Shown here piece after piece: positions 44,823-55,724 of a stretch of DNA of 64,000 nucleotides. Below the pieces are notes generated by a model. The model was not told the origin of the DNA. It worked only from the letters and a program-made list of their open reading frames with translations, and did no database searches. The stretch comes from Steroidobacteraceae bacterium (GTDB lineage Bacteria > Pseudomonadota > Gammaproteobacteria > Steroidobacterales > Steroidobacteraceae): assembly GCA_025451845.1 (NCBI GenBank), contig JANWJS010000021.1, forward strand, positions 1-64,000, in the 5' to 3' direction. The translations under genes and the position numbers were made by a program. How positions within the stretch are numbered: the first letter of the stretch is position 1; every line of letters starts with the position of its first letter.

Positions 44823-46610
44823 TCAACTGGCGGAGGCCCGCCGCATGACGCCGCCGTGCTCCGGGCTGCCGCGACCCACGGAAATCGGCTGTGCCAGACT
44901 CTCGGGCGGCGGCAGGCCGAGAAGGCGGTAGAGAACGACGAGCTGGCGCCGGTACAGGCTGTCGAACTGGCTCACGGCATCGGCCGGGTTGTAGTCTCCA
45001 AACCACCAGAACCAGTCGGAACTCTCGCAGAGGGCGAGCTGGCGCTCGACCGCGGCCCGCTGCGCAGTATCGAGGGCGCCCGATGACAGCACGCGGTCGA
45101 AGGCGAGCTTGGCCTCGCAGAGAAGATCCCAGGCGCGATTCTTGGCTGGATCGCCCATCCAGGTAGCGAGCGTGCCGTGTACCCAGCTCCCCGCCACTAC
45201 GTCCGGCAGGGGGAGCGGCTCCAGTCCGCGCGCGACGCAATCAGACAGCGTGGTCAGCTCCAGCAGCGGGTGCGCGGCCAGGAGCGAATACAGCGCGCGC
45301 AGGAAGTAGAGGCCATTGAACGGGTAGTGCTCCCACGCATTTTCGCCATCAAGGGCGATCAGCACGGCGTGACGGACGCGCCTCTCGGAAGCGCTTCCCG
45401 GTGTGCTTTCCGCCTCATGAAGCTGCGTCACGGATGACTCCGCGGGCACGGAGGGCTCGGCGTACTGCCTGGCGAGATGCGCGAGCTCGTTGACGAGATT
45501 GTGAGCAGCATCGTCACCGTGCCACGTCGCGTACGTGAAGCCGACGAGGTCGGAAAGTGTGTCGTCGCGAAAGAATTCGACCATGTTACCGCCGGGCAGG
45601 CGGTAGGGTTGGTTGTAGAAGCGCGAATCGCGCGCGGACTTGGCATCGCTGCGAGCAAGAGCGCCCTGCAGGACGTTGGCGCTGCTCGCCGCCCACTTGA
45701 AGCCGGCGCGATCGAGCAGCTCCAGCGTGCCGCGGCTGATTGCCCCCTCCGACGGCCAGCAGCCGCTCGGCTCCGTGCCGAACGCCTGTTTGAAAACGCG
45801 GAGCGACTCCCGCACGTGCCACTGCGCGCGCTCCGCCCCCCCCGGATAGGACGAGTGTTGCGGCAACGGCATGTTGGGTACGGCATCGCGTGCGGCCTGG
45901 AAGTCGAGCAGCAGCGGTATGATCGGATGCCCGTATGGGGTTATTGACAGCTCGCACTGCCCGCGCTCGGATAGCTTTCGATAGCGCGGCACGATGGAAG
46001 CGACGAGGTCTCCGACCAGCGACAGGAGGCCGCGCCGCTGCTCGAGCGAGAACGCCCGCCCCTGTTGGGTGAGGCTGCTCACGAAAGTGTCCGAGCGGCG
46101 CACGGTTTCGCCCAACCAGGCAAGGTGGTACCACACGGCGAGATCGTGGATGAGCTGATCGGAGGCGTAGTTCACGCGCTCCACGGTGGCGAGCGTCTCG
46201 GCCAGCGTGGCGAGCTCGAGGTACGGGCCGAAGCGCTCGATCATCTGCTTGCGCTGGGCCTTGAGGCACGCCCGCAGCAGCTCCAGGCGCTCCGCGGGAT
46301 CGGACGGCACCGGATCCGGACCCAGGAGCGCGAGCACGGGGTCCGGCAGAGGGTTGCCGGCGCGCAGGTGATCGGCCACGCGGCGCGCGATCTCCTCGAT
46401 CTGCTCGAGCAGCACGGGCGTGAAGTTGACTACCGCGCGCGCTGCCGGGTTCGCCTCCAAGTGCGCGGCCATGTCGGTGTAATCCTTGATCGCGTGGAGG
46501 TAGGTCCACGGCAACACATATCGTCCTGTGAGTGCGTCACGGTACTGTGGCTGGTGCATATGCCACAGGAGGACGACGGGCAGGCGTGGGTTGGATCCCA
46601 TGGGACTCAA
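44823..46610 (-). CDS. Glycoside hydrolase family 57 protein
   Basis: PVVLLWHMHQPQYRD; ESLRVFKQAFGTEPSGCWPSEGAIS; LIALDGENAWEHYPFNG. Confidence 0.92.
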   Translation of the reverse strand: MSPMGSNPRLPVVLLWHMHQPQYRDALTGRYVLPWTYLHAIKDYTDMAAHLEANPAARAVVNFTPVLLEQIEEIARRVADHLRAGNPLPDPVLALLGPDPVPSDPAERLELLRACLKAQRKQMIERFGPYLELATLAETLATVERVNYASDQLIHDLAVWYHLAWLGETVRRSDTFVSSLTQQGRAFSLEQRRGLLSLVGDLVASIVPRYRKLSERGQCELSITPYGHPIIPLLLDFQAARDAVPNMPLPQHSSYPGGAERAQWHVRESLRVFKQAFGTEPSGCWPSEGAISRGTLELLDRAGFKWAASSANVLQGALARSDAKSARDSRFYNQPYRLPGGNMVEFFRDDTLSDLVGFTYATWHGDDAAHNLVNELAHLARQYAEPSVPAESSVTQLHEAESTPGSASERRVRHAVLIALDGENAWEHYPFNGLYFLRALYSLLAAHPLLELTTLSDCVARGLEPLPLPDVVAGSWVHGTLATWMGDPAKNRAWDLLCEAKLAFDRVLSSGALDTAQRAAVERQLALCESSDWFWWFGDYNPADAVSQFDSLYRRQLVVLYRLLGLPPPESLAQPISVGRGSPEHGGVMRRASAS

Positions 46611-47914
46611 GGGGACAGCCGGCGAAGCATGTCAGGGGTCACGAGCACGACACCTCTCTCGGTAACGACGAACCGTCGGGCATCGTCCACTCTGTCGAGA
46701 CCGATGCGCATGCCGTCGGGAATCTCGCAGCCCTCATCGATGATGGCCCCGCGGATCTGGCAGCCGCTGCCGATGAGGGCATGCGGCAGGACGACGGAAC
46801 GCTCGATCACCGTGCGCTCTTCCACGCGCACGTCGGAGAAGAGCAGCGACTCCCTCACCATCGCCCCGGAGATGATGCAGCCGCCCGAGACCATTGAGTT
46901 GATGGCTGTGCCGCGGCGTCCGTCCTCGTCGAGGATGAACTTGGCCGGCGGCTGATGCATCTGATAGGTCCAAATGGGCCAGTCCTCGTCGTAGATGTTG
47001 AGCTCGGGCCTGACGTGCACCAGCTCGAGATTCGCCTCGTAGTAGGCGTCGATCGTCCCCACGTCGCGCCAGTAGCTTTGCGCACGTGTCTTGACGTCTT
47101 GGAAGGGATACGCGAACACCTGCAGGGTGCTGCTGAGAGTCTTCGGGATGATGTTCTTGCCGAAATCGTGAGCGGAAGCATCGTCGACTGCGTCCTCTTC
47201 CAGTAGACGCTGCAGAAGACGCGTGTTGAAAACGTAAATGCCCATCGAAGCGAGAATCGTGTCCGGCCGGCCCGGAAGCGTATCCGGGACGGCAGGCTTC
47301 TCCGAGAACCGGGTCACCCGGTTCCATTCCGTCGCAGTGAGGACGCCGAAGTGCCGCGATTCGCCCGCGGGCACTTCGACCACGCCGACCGTGATGTCAG
47401 CGCCCTTCTCCACGTGGTAGGCGATCATCGGACCATAGTCCATCTTGTAGATGTGATCTCCTGCAAGCACGAGCACGTGCTTGGGCCTATGGGCGAGGAT
47501 GAGGTCAATGTTCTGGTGGACGGCATCGGCCGTGCCCCGGTACCACACCGGACCCTTCTGCTGCTGGGCCGGGATGGTCTCGATGAATTCGCCGAACTCG
47601 CCGCGCAGGTAGCTCCAGCCACGCTGCACGTGCGCGATCAGTGACTGGGCCTTGTACTGGGTGAGAATCGAGATCTGGCGTATGCCCGAATTGACGCAGT
47701 TCGAGAGCACGAAATCGACGATGCGGAACTTGCCGCCAAAGGGGGTCGCCGGCTTGCAGCGGTGCTCGGTGAGGTCCTTCAGGCGCTCCCCGCGCCCGCC
47801 GGCCATGATCACGGCAAGGGTGCCGCCCGTCAGGCGGCTCACATAACGTCCGGAAGAGGCGCGCGCAGGCTGTCGAGGCATGATAGACCGGGCAGCGGGC
47901 TTGTTAGGGTCCAA
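46607..47914 (-). CDS. glgC: Glucose-1-phosphate adenylyltransferase
   Basis: VIMAGGRGERLKDLTEHRCKPATPFGGKFRIVDFVLSN; GTADAVHQN; LVLAGDHIYKMDY. Confidence 0.97.
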   Translation of the reverse strand: MDPNKPAARSIMPRQPARASSGRYVSRLTGGTLAVIMAGGRGERLKDLTEHRCKPATPFGGKFRIVDFVLSNCVNSGIRQISILTQYKAQSLIAHVQRGWSYLRGEFGEFIETIPAQQQKGPVWYRGTADAVHQNIDLILAHRPKHVLVLAGDHIYKMDYGPMIAYHVEKGADITVGVVEVPAGESRHFGVLTATEWNRVTRFSEKPAVPDTLPGRPDTILASMGIYVFNTRLLQRLLEEDAVDDASAHDFGKNIIPKTLSSTLQVFAYPFQDVKTRAQSYWRDVGTIDAYYEANLELVHVRPELNIYDEDWPIWTYQMHQPPAKFILDEDGRRGTAINSMVSGGCIISGAMVRESLLFSDVRVEERTVIERSVVLPHALIGSGCQIRGAIIDEGCEIPDGMRIGLDRVDDARRFVVTERGVVLVTPDMLRRLSP

Positions 47915-47932
47915 TCTTAGCGTGCGCGCAGG

Positions 47933-50515
47933 CTAAAGCCACTTCATCAGACCGAGGGCATACTCGTGCGACAGCAGGTCGTGCCGCGGGTAGACACGCA
48001 CCTCGGTGGCGAACTGGCCGCATTCCGGCGGCTCCGTATCGAGCGCGAACACGGCCGCGCCGTCGGACTCCTGCTCGCCGGTAGCCGCGAGGGGCACGAC
48101 CCAGAGGCCGTCGCGCTCCGGCGGCACGAACGAGCAGAGCGGCGGGGGGCCCCGCTCACCTTCGGGCAGGAGGCGCCGGGCCACGAGCTCCACGCGCACG
48201 TCGGAGGGTTGCAAGCCATTGAGGCTGGCCGCGACCCGCAGCCGCAGGTGCTCCCCCTGCGGCAGCTCACCGGGGGCGTCCGCGACCACCCGCAGACTGA
48301 CCCGGTTCCAGGCCTGCCGAATCCGCTGCTGCCATTCCGCCAGCCCCCTGGCGCCGGCGAAGCCACCCTCGGCGAGCCGCCGATACTGCTCCGCCGCCGG
48401 CCGATAGAGCCCGCGCTTATAGTCCTCCAGCACCCGGCTCATATTGAAACGGGGTATGACAGTCATCATCGCGCGCTTGGCGCGCGCAACCCACTCCGGC
48501 GAGCAGCCAGCCTCACCCTCCTTCCGGCCGTTGGCGTAATAGAGGGGAATGATCTCCTCTTCGAGAGCGTCCAGGATCAGCTCCGCCTCGAGCGCGTCGC
48601 GGCGCTCGGGGTCAAGCACGTTGGCCGGTGGAATGCCCCAGCCGTTGTCCTGCATCCAGCCCTCGGCCCACCAGCCGTCCAGGATGCTCAGGTTCAGGCG
48701 CCCGTTGATGGCCGCCTTGATGCCGGAGGTGCCGCTCGCCTCGAGCGGCGCGATGGGATTGTTGAGCCAGACGTCGACCCCGGAGACGAGCGAGCGGCCG
48801 AGCTGCAGATCATAGTCCTCGAGGAAAATGATGCGGCCGACGAACTCCGGCGAAGTCATGAGCTCGCGAATCTCGCGCAGCACTTGCTTGCCGGGCTCGT
48901 CCGCCGGGTGCGCCTTGCCGGCGAAGAGCAGGAGCACGGGCCGCTCCGGATCGTTGACCAGACGCGCGAGACGAGCGCGATCCCGCAGCAGCAGCGTCGC
49001 CCGCTTGTAAGTAGCGAACCGCCGCGCGAAGCCGATCGTCAGCACATTCGGCCGCAAAGGATCGAGGAACCGTGTGACGTGGCGAAGCTGCGCCGGGCTC
49101 ATGCCCTTGCGTGCGTACTCGCGCTGCAAGCGCTCGCGGACGCTGGCGAGCATCCGGGACTTCACGGACTGGGCCGCGGCCCAGAAGCGCTCATGCGGCA
49201 CGGATTCGAGCGCGCTCCAGAATGGGACGTCGCTCAACCGGTCGCGCCAGCCCGCCCCCAGCTCCGTGTTGAAGAAGTCCATCCATGTATTGTGCAGGAA
49301 GGTCGGCACGTGCACGCCATTGGTCACGAAGCCGACGGGGTTTTCTTCGGGCCGGATCTCCGGCCACTGGTCGGAGCACAGTCCGGAGGAGACACTTCCG
49401 TGGATCCGGCTGACGCCATTGATGTGGCGGGCACCGTTCAACGCCAGCCGGGTCATGTTGAACAGACCCGGCGCCGCCGGGGTGCGCGCCAGATCGAGGA
49501 CGCGCTCGACGGGAATGCCGAGCTCGCGCACGAAATCGCCGAAGTGCCTGAGGATGAGATCGTGCCCGAAGGCATCATGGCCGGCGGCGACTGGAGTGTG
49601 AGTCGTGAACACGCACGCTGCGGCGACCGCCTCCAGCGCGGCCTCGAACGGCAGGCCGAGCGACAAGTGCTCGCGCAGCAACTCGAGGATGAGGAATGCA
49701 GCGTGGCCCTCATTGAGATGCCATACGGCCGGCTTGATGCCCAGTGCGCGGAGCGCGCGAATGCCGCCGATACCCAGGATCATCTCCTGGCGAACGCGAG
49801 TGGACTCATCGCCCCCGTAGAGGCGATGGGTAATGTCGCGATCGGTCGGGGCATTCTCGGGGGTGTTGGTATCCAGCAGATAGACTGGCACGCGGCCGAC
49901 TCTCGCCTTCCAGAGGCGGGCGACGACGTCGCGGCCAGCTATGGGTACGGTGACCCTGATCCATTCCCCGGCGGCATTGCGTGCTGCCTCCACGGGCAAA
50001 TCGCGTGGGTCATGCTCACGGTATTCCGCGTGCTGGACCCCGTCGTTGTCCACCGTCTGGGTGAAGTATCCCTGCTCGTAAAGGAGTCCCACTGCGACGA
50101 AATTGGCACCGCCGTCGCTCGCCGCTTTGCAGTAGTCGCCGGCCAGAACGCCGAGGCCGCCGGAATAGATGGGGAAGCTTTCGTGAAAGCCGTACTCCGC
50201 ACAAAAATAGGCCACCAGCGGCTCATCGCTCCGGGATACCGGCGCGGTCACATAGGCATCGAGCGCCTCGAGCGCTGCGCGGTAACGGGCCAGGTACATT
50301 GGGTCGCGGGCAGCGCGGTCGAGGCTCGACTGCGCGATGCAGCGCAGGAGCAGCCGCGGATTGCCGCTCGTCTGCGTCCACAGCTCCGGGTCCAGGTCCT
50401 CGAAGAGCGCGCGGATCGGGCGATGCCAGGAGAAGAACAGGTTGCCGGTCAGCTCGGGGAGGCGCTTCAGGGCCTCCGGAACGACGGGGGTGATCTCTAG
50501 GAGCGTATTGCGCAT
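47933..50515 (-). CDS. glgP: Alpha-glucan (glycogen) phosphorylase with DUF3417 N-terminus
   Basis: LTGNLFFSWHRPIRALFEDLDPELW; EYGFHESFPIYSGGLGVLAGDYCKAASD; NEGHAAF; LNNPIAPLEASGTSGIKAAINGRLNLS. Confidence 0.95.
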   Translation of the reverse strand: MRNTLLEITPVVPEALKRLPELTGNLFFSWHRPIRALFEDLDPELWTQTSGNPRLLLRCIAQSSLDRAARDPMYLARYRAALEALDAYVTAPVSRSDEPLVAYFCAEYGFHESFPIYSGGLGVLAGDYCKAASDGGANFVAVGLLYEQGYFTQTVDNDGVQHAEYREHDPRDLPVEAARNAAGEWIRVTVPIAGRDVVARLWKARVGRVPVYLLDTNTPENAPTDRDITHRLYGGDESTRVRQEMILGIGGIRALRALGIKPAVWHLNEGHAAFLILELLREHLSLGLPFEAALEAVAAACVFTTHTPVAAGHDAFGHDLILRHFGDFVRELGIPVERVLDLARTPAAPGLFNMTRLALNGARHINGVSRIHGSVSSGLCSDQWPEIRPEENPVGFVTNGVHVPTFLHNTWMDFFNTELGAGWRDRLSDVPFWSALESVPHERFWAAAQSVKSRMLASVRERLQREYARKGMSPAQLRHVTRFLDPLRPNVLTIGFARRFATYKRATLLLRDRARLARLVNDPERPVLLLFAGKAHPADEPGKQVLREIRELMTSPEFVGRIIFLEDYDLQLGRSLVSGVDVWLNNPIAPLEASGTSGIKAAINGRLNLSILDGWWAEGWMQDNGWGIPPANVLDPERRDALEAELILDALEEEIIPLYYANGRKEGEAGCSPEWVARAKRAMMTVIPRFNMSRVLEDYKRGLYRPAAEQYRRLAEGGFAGARGLAEWQQRIRQAWNRVSLRVVADAPGELPQGEHLRLRVAASLNGLQPSDVRVELVARRLLPEGERGPPPLCSFVPPERDGLWVVPLAATGEQESDGAAVFALDTEPPECGQFATEVRVYPRHDLLSHEYALGLMKWL

Positions 50516-50774
50516 TGGTTCCAGGCTCGGGCTTCCTGCAGCGAATGAGACCGCGCAGTCTAGCGGGTCGGACCGGGGTCTGCTCGTGGAGCACCGCCCG
50601 CGAAAGAGCCGCAGTCGAGCTCGTGCCGCGGCTCGGGACATTTTCCTGCGGGCTTACCGGTGACCGGTGCTCACCTCCGAGGGAACCCGGAGCCCCCGTC
50701 GTGGCATAGTGCCGAGCCTGCGTGGCGTGGCCACAGGCGCGCCGCAATAACAACGTATATATGAGGAGCAACTC

Positions 50775-52685
50775 GTGAAACGTGCGCTGCCCCTTTCCGC
50801 CACCAGTCTGCTGCTGCTCGGCGTGTGCATCCCCCGACCCGCGCCGGCGGCTGAGCCCAATGCCAACGCGCGCCCCTACGCGACCCAGTCGAATCCCGAG
50901 ACTCTCGTGCTGGACGCGCGGGATGTCGGCCGGGGCCTGATGACTGCCACCATGCGGATCCCGGTCGAGCCCGGAGAGTTCACATTCGTTTATCCGAAGT
51001 GGACGCCCGGGGAGCACGGGCCGACCGGTCCGATCGCCGATATCTCGGAGATCAAGGTGACGTCCGGCGGCCAGTCGCTCACGTGGCGGCGCGACCCGAT
51101 CGATATGTACGCCTTTCATGTCGACGTCCCGAGCGGGGTGCATGCGCTCGACGTGCGGTTCACGGTGCTCGTCAATGCGCCCGCGGACACCATGTCCACC
51201 CCTAACCTCGCTATCGTCAACTGGAACCGGGTGCTCTTCTACCAGGCCGACACCAACTCCCACCATGTCTATTTCAAGCCCAGTATCATCCTGCCGGATC
51301 GCTGGAGCTACGGCACCGCGCTCCCTGGCCCGCAGCAGTCGGGACAGCGGGTGGACTTCGCCGAGGTACCGCTCAACATGCTGGTCGACTCGCCGCTCGA
51401 CTGCGGCCGCTACGCCAAGCACATCGAGCTGTGGCGCCAGGGCAGCGCCTACCAGATGCTCGATGTGTTCGCCGACAAGCCGCAGGACCTCGACATCCCG
51501 GACAAGCTGATCGCGAAGTACAAGCGCATGGCCCCGGAGGCGTTCGCGCTCTATGGTTCGCGGCATTGGAACTACTACCATTCGCTGCTGACTCTGTCGG
51601 ATGCGATCGGCTTCCAGGGCGTCGAGCATCATCAGTCGAGTGACAACCGCGGGCCCGATGACTTCATGACGAATCCCAAGGAGCAATTCGCGGCCGGCGA
51701 CCTGCTGACGCACGAGTTCTCGCATTCCTGGAACGGCAAGTACCGCCGTCCCCGGGATCTCACCACCCTCAACTTCCAGATCCCGATGCAGACGGACCTT
51801 CTCTGGGTGTACGAGGGCATGAATCAATACATGGGGGATCTCCTCTCCTTCCGCACGGGAATCAGGAAACCCAGCGACTACGCGGAATACCTGGCGGCTC
51901 TCTATGCCCGCCTGGCAAGCGAGCCCGGGCGGAATACCGAGCCGCTGATCGACACCACTACGGCCGCGCCCTACCTCTACCAGGTAGACGGCTCGTATCC
52001 GAGCATCCGCCGCACCGCGGGGGACTTCTACGCGGAGGGAGAGTTGTTCTGGCTCGACGTGGACACGCTGATCCGCGACAAGACGCAGGGCAAGAAGTCA
52101 CTCGATGACTTCCTGCATCTCTACAGCACCCCGTCCGTCACCGGGCCGATCACCAAGACCTACACACGCGCCGACATCGAGCGGCTGCTGAACGAGGTAG
52201 TACCGTACGACTGGCATGCCTTCATCCAGCAGCGCGTGTATGAGCTCGCCCCGACGCCGCCGACCGGCGAGCTGGCGAGGGCAGGCTGGCGGTTGGTCTA
52301 CACGAGCAAGCCGAACGAGTTCATCGAGGCTTTTGAGACGCTGCGACACAGCAACAGTCAGTGGTACAGCTACGGCCTCGAGATCGGCAAGGACGACACG
52401 GTGGCGGACGTGCGCGAAGGCTCGCCTGCATGGGCGGCCGGCATGGCTCCGGGCATGAAGATCGCCGCCGTCGACGGGCAGGCCTATAACGATGACGTGC
52501 TGAAGTACATCTCCACCCAGGCGGAGCACTCAAACGGATCGACCAGGTTCCTGGTGCAGCAGGACGGTTGGTACCACACGTATCAGGTGACCTATCACGG
52601 GGGACCGAGTTATCCACATCTCGTGCGCGTTGCCGGCAAGGCCGACATGCTGGCCAAGATCATGGCGCCGCACGCGGGCTCCTGA
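50775..52685 (+). CDS. M61-family metallopeptidase with PDZ domain, secreted
   Basis: LLTHEFSHSWNGKYRRP (HExxH); YEGMNQYMGDLL; GSPAWAAGMAPGMKIAAVDGQ PDZ. Confidence 0.92.
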   Translation: MKRALPLSATSLLLLGVCIPRPAPAAEPNANARPYATQSNPETLVLDARDVGRGLMTATMRIPVEPGEFTFVYPKWTPGEHGPTGPIADISEIKVTSGGQSLTWRRDPIDMYAFHVDVPSGVHALDVRFTVLVNAPADTMSTPNLAIVNWNRVLFYQADTNSHHVYFKPSIILPDRWSYGTALPGPQQSGQRVDFAEVPLNMLVDSPLDCGRYAKHIELWRQGSAYQMLDVFADKPQDLDIPDKLIAKYKRMAPEAFALYGSRHWNYYHSLLTLSDAIGFQGVEHHQSSDNRGPDDFMTNPKEQFAAGDLLTHEFSHSWNGKYRRPRDLTTLNFQIPMQTDLLWVYEGMNQYMGDLLSFRTGIRKPSDYAEYLAALYARLASEPGRNTEPLIDTTTAAPYLYQVDGSYPSIRRTAGDFYAEGELFWLDVDTLIRDKTQGKKSLDDFLHLYSTPSVTGPITKTYTRADIERLLNEVVPYDWHAFIQQRVYELAPTPPTGELARAGWRLVYTSKPNEFIEAFETLRHSNSQWYSYGLEIGKDDTVADVREGSPAWAAGMAPGMKIAAVDGQAYNDDVLKYISTQAEHSNGSTRFLVQQDGWYHTYQVTYHGGPSYPHLVRVAGKADMLAKIMAPHAGS

Positions 52686-52782
52686 CCGCATTTCGACCGA
52701 GCGCTCGCACTGACCGAATACCCCACCGCCGGAGGACCTACTCCGGTGGAGGGTGGCGAATGAGACCTCGATCGGCCTCAAA

Positions 52783-52812
52783 AAAATCGGCCCCTGAAGG
52801 GCCGATTTTCTG
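52783..52812. terminator. Bidirectional rho-independent terminator between convergent genes
   Basis: aaaaTCGGCCCctgaaGGGCCGAtttt. Confidence 0.85.
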
Positions 52813-52835
52813 TTACCGATCAGCGCGCGCCGCCG

Positions 52836-55724
52836 TCACCGCAGCATATACGCGATGGTCGCGTAGACGAAGCGTCCGTAAGGATTGCCGTAGGAGAGAT
52901 CGTACCCACCCACGAAGTTGTTGACGGTGGATGCGTAGTTCCCGTAGGGCGGATTCTGGTTGAAGAGATTCTTCACTCCGACCGTGAAGTCGAAGTGATT
53001 GATCCCCGTATAGGAGCCCTGCAAGTCGATGGTGTCGTACGCCGAAACGTGGCGCGGCGTCTCGGTGATTGTCGAGGGCTGGTCTATGTAAGGTTCCTGG
53101 TAGTTCTGCGTCACCGAGAGCTGCCAGGAGGGCGCGTCGTACCCGAGCGTGAGGCTGTGACGCCACCGGACGATGACTCCGCCGCCCCCAGCGACCTGCG
53201 AGTCGCCCTGATTGATCTGGCTGATCCAGGTGCCGTCGAACTGTTGCGCATCGTACTTGTAGTAGTACGAGCCGTTGCCGCGCAGCAGGAAGTATCCCGG
53301 ACCCGCCGGTATGTCGTAATCCAGGTTGACGTCCAAACCGCTGACATAGGTCTTGAAGAGATTGGCGTTGGTCTGGCTGATGAAGACGATGTTGCCGTTC
53401 GCATCGCGAGAGATATAGCTCGCGAACTCCGTGGCATTGGCCGCATTCTCCAGGATGACGTTATAGGGGAGCCCGCCGGGCGTGATGGCATTGCGCAGGT
53501 AGATCCAGAACGAGTCCACGTCGAGAGTCAGGTTCGGCATCGGCTTCAGCACCGTCCCCAGCATGTAGCTGACCGACTTCTCGGATTTCAGGCTGGGATT
53601 GCCGCCCGCCAGGGTCTGGAACTGAAAGCTGCACGCCGGATTGTTGGGATCGAACACGGCGCACTTGATGGGATCGCGCGTCCCGTTCGACGTGACGCTG
53701 GGGACCTGAGGCGAGTACAGATCCGTCAGCGACGGCGCGCGGAAACCCGTGCCCGCGGCGCCGCGCAGCAGCAACCATCGCAGCGCTTGCCAATGGAGCG
53801 TCAGCTGCGGATTGACCGTGTTGCCGACCTGCTGATAATGGTCCCAACGCACGGCAACATCCGCGCCCATTGACTGAAACATGGTGCCGCTGAACTCGAA
53901 GTAGGCGGCCTCCGCGGTGCGCGCAGCTGATTCCGGATACTCATTGCCTGCCAAGCCGGCGATGTCACCCGACAGAAGGGCGGGCGAGGGCGAGAAATCG
54001 TAAGTCTCCCGCCGCAGCTCTCCGCCGACCGCCATGCGCAGGGCGCCGCCCGGCAGATCCGCGATCTTACGGCTGGCGCTGCTGTCGAGGCTCGTGAGCG
54101 ACGTTCTGGTCGAATAATCTTCGTTGTCGTAGTTGGCCGCCATCGCCGCGGCCGCTGCGCCCGCGTCCGTCGTGGGACCGAAGGGATTGATGACGCCGGA
54201 GTCGAGCAGCGGCATGATCTTCGAGTACGACGCCCATCCGCTCTGCAGGTTGTCGTACACGGCCACTCCGCTGAAGAGGAGCGAGGTGTCGTAATCCCAC
54301 CCGGCGGCAGTGCCTTTGACGCCTCCCACCAACCGTGTGGTATCGGCCGTATCCTCCGTCTGTCGCAGGCCGGTCGCGAAGCTGCGATAGATCAGGTTGA
54401 GAGGCTGACCGGCGAGTCCGTGCGAAGCCGCCCAGGCCGTCGGATAGTAAGGACTGCTGGGAGGCAGCAGGAAGGCGCCCTGTCCGGCTTTGACGGCCTT
54501 GTATCCGGGATACTGGGTGGCGAGGAGGTTGGCCAGGTAGGCGATGTACGGGTCGCCGGCCACCATCGGATTCTGATACGAGAGCGGCACCGGCTGCTCC
54601 CACTGCGTCGTCCGATTCTGCGAGAACAGCGCATTGCCGTAGAGTTGGCTAGTGTCCGACAACTTGAAGGCGGCGTTGAGGTAGATGCTGCCCCTTTTCT
54701 GCAAGGGCTCGAGCGCATCAGACGATGAGTTGTCGAAGCGGCACTGGGCGGGGTAATTCACGTCGTTCAGGGAGTGCGGCCCGCAATTGCCGGCCATCGG
54801 ACTGCGCGTGCTCCCGTTGGGAAACAGCGAGTTACCCGTCGGAATCCTTACGTTTGCCGGGAAGGCGAATGATGAGGTCACGTCATTGCCGTAACCGGGA
54901 CTGTACCGGGTCGCGAAGGAGCGCGACCGACCCATGAGGGGCGATGAGTGATTGAAACTCAAGCCAATGCCTATGTTGTAGCGGTCGCTGTCGAGCGACC
55001 CCATGCCCGCATACAGGGATGCGGTCTCCTGGGTACCGCCTCCGGCCTGCGTCGGCGCACCCACCGTTGCGCTCGCATCCAGCCCCTGGAAATTCGACTT
55101 CAGGATGAAATTGACCACGCCCGCGATCGCGTCACTCCCGTACACCGCCGAGGCGCCGTCCTTCAGGACCTGGACGTCCTGGATCGCTGCCACCGGAATG
55201 GCGCCGATATCAACCGCGTCGTCCCCAGCGCTGCCGCCATAAAGCGTGGACCGCAGGCCATTGATGAGCACGAGCGTACGGTCGTCCCTGAGGCCGTGCA
55301 GCGAAACCGTGGCAATGCCGCCCGTCGTAAAGCCCGTTCCCTGCGCCGGCTGCGTACTACCCACGCTGCTGACGGCACTGACTTGTTGCATGAGCTCCGG
55401 GACACTCGTCGCACCGGTGCGCGCAATGTCTTGCGCGCTCAATATCTGCACGGGCAATGCGGCCTGCGCGTTCCCTCCCCTGATGGAGGTGCCCGTGACC
55501 ACCACTTCCTGCAGCGTGCCACCGGCGGTGCCGGTAGCCGCAGGACCCGTATTGGTGTTTGCCGCGCTGACCGACTGCTGCTGCGGGTCGGCGGGCGCCC
55601 CCGCGACGGCAATCGCCGGCAACCCGGTGATCAGGGCGATGATGCCCAGGGTCGGGATCTGGCCCGCAACGCGCGCAGTGATCCCGTGGATATTCATATC
55701 GACGCCCATGTTGCCCTCCCACAC
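52836..55724 (-). CDS. TonB-dependent receptor
   Basis: LQEVVVTGTSIRGGNAQAALPVQILSAQDIARTGATSVPELMQ plug; DGASAVYGSDAIAGVVNFI; barrel C-terminus YATIAYMLR. Confidence 0.95.
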   Translation of the reverse strand: MWEGNMGVDMNIHGITARVAGQIPTLGIIALITGLPAIAVAGAPADPQQQSVSAANTNTGPAATGTAGGTLQEVVVTGTSIRGGNAQAALPVQILSAQDIARTGATSVPELMQQVSAVSSVGSTQPAQGTGFTTGGIATVSLHGLRDDRTLVLINGLRSTLYGGSAGDDAVDIGAIPVAAIQDVQVLKDGASAVYGSDAIAGVVNFILKSNFQGLDASATVGAPTQAGGGTQETASLYAGMGSLDSDRYNIGIGLSFNHSSPLMGRSRSFATRYSPGYGNDVTSSFAFPANVRIPTGNSLFPNGSTRSPMAGNCGPHSLNDVNYPAQCRFDNSSSDALEPLQKRGSIYLNAAFKLSDTSQLYGNALFSQNRTTQWEQPVPLSYQNPMVAGDPYIAYLANLLATQYPGYKAVKAGQGAFLLPPSSPYYPTAWAASHGLAGQPLNLIYRSFATGLRQTEDTADTTRLVGGVKGTAAGWDYDTSLLFSGVAVYDNLQSGWASYSKIMPLLDSGVINPFGPTTDAGAAAAAMAANYDNEDYSTRTSLTSLDSSASRKIADLPGGALRMAVGGELRRETYDFSPSPALLSGDIAGLAGNEYPESAARTAEAAYFEFSGTMFQSMGADVAVRWDHYQQVGNTVNPQLTLHWQALRWLLLRGAAGTGFRAPSLTDLYSPQVPSVTSNGTRDPIKCAVFDPNNPACSFQFQTLAGGNPSLKSEKSVSYMLGTVLKPMPNLTLDVDSFWIYLRNAITPGGLPYNVILENAANATEFASYISRDANGNIVFISQTNANLFKTYVSGLDVNLDYDIPAGPGYFLLRGNGSYYYKYDAQQFDGTWISQINQGDSQVAGGGGVIVRWRHSLTLGYDAPSWQLSVTQNYQEPYIDQPSTITETPRHVSAYDTIDLQGSYTGINHFDFTVGVKNLFNQNPPYGNYASTVNNFVGGYDLSYGNPYGRFVYATIAYMLR

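Noticed and set aside
47966-50500. 844-aa plus-strand ORF
   Set aside because: Shadow ORF antisense to glgP; Arg/Gly/Ala/Glu-rich translation without domain character, expected in high-GC DNA.
50223-51827. 534-aa minus-strand ORF
   Set aside because: Spans the glgP 5' region out of frame and the M61 peptidase antisense; no domain character.
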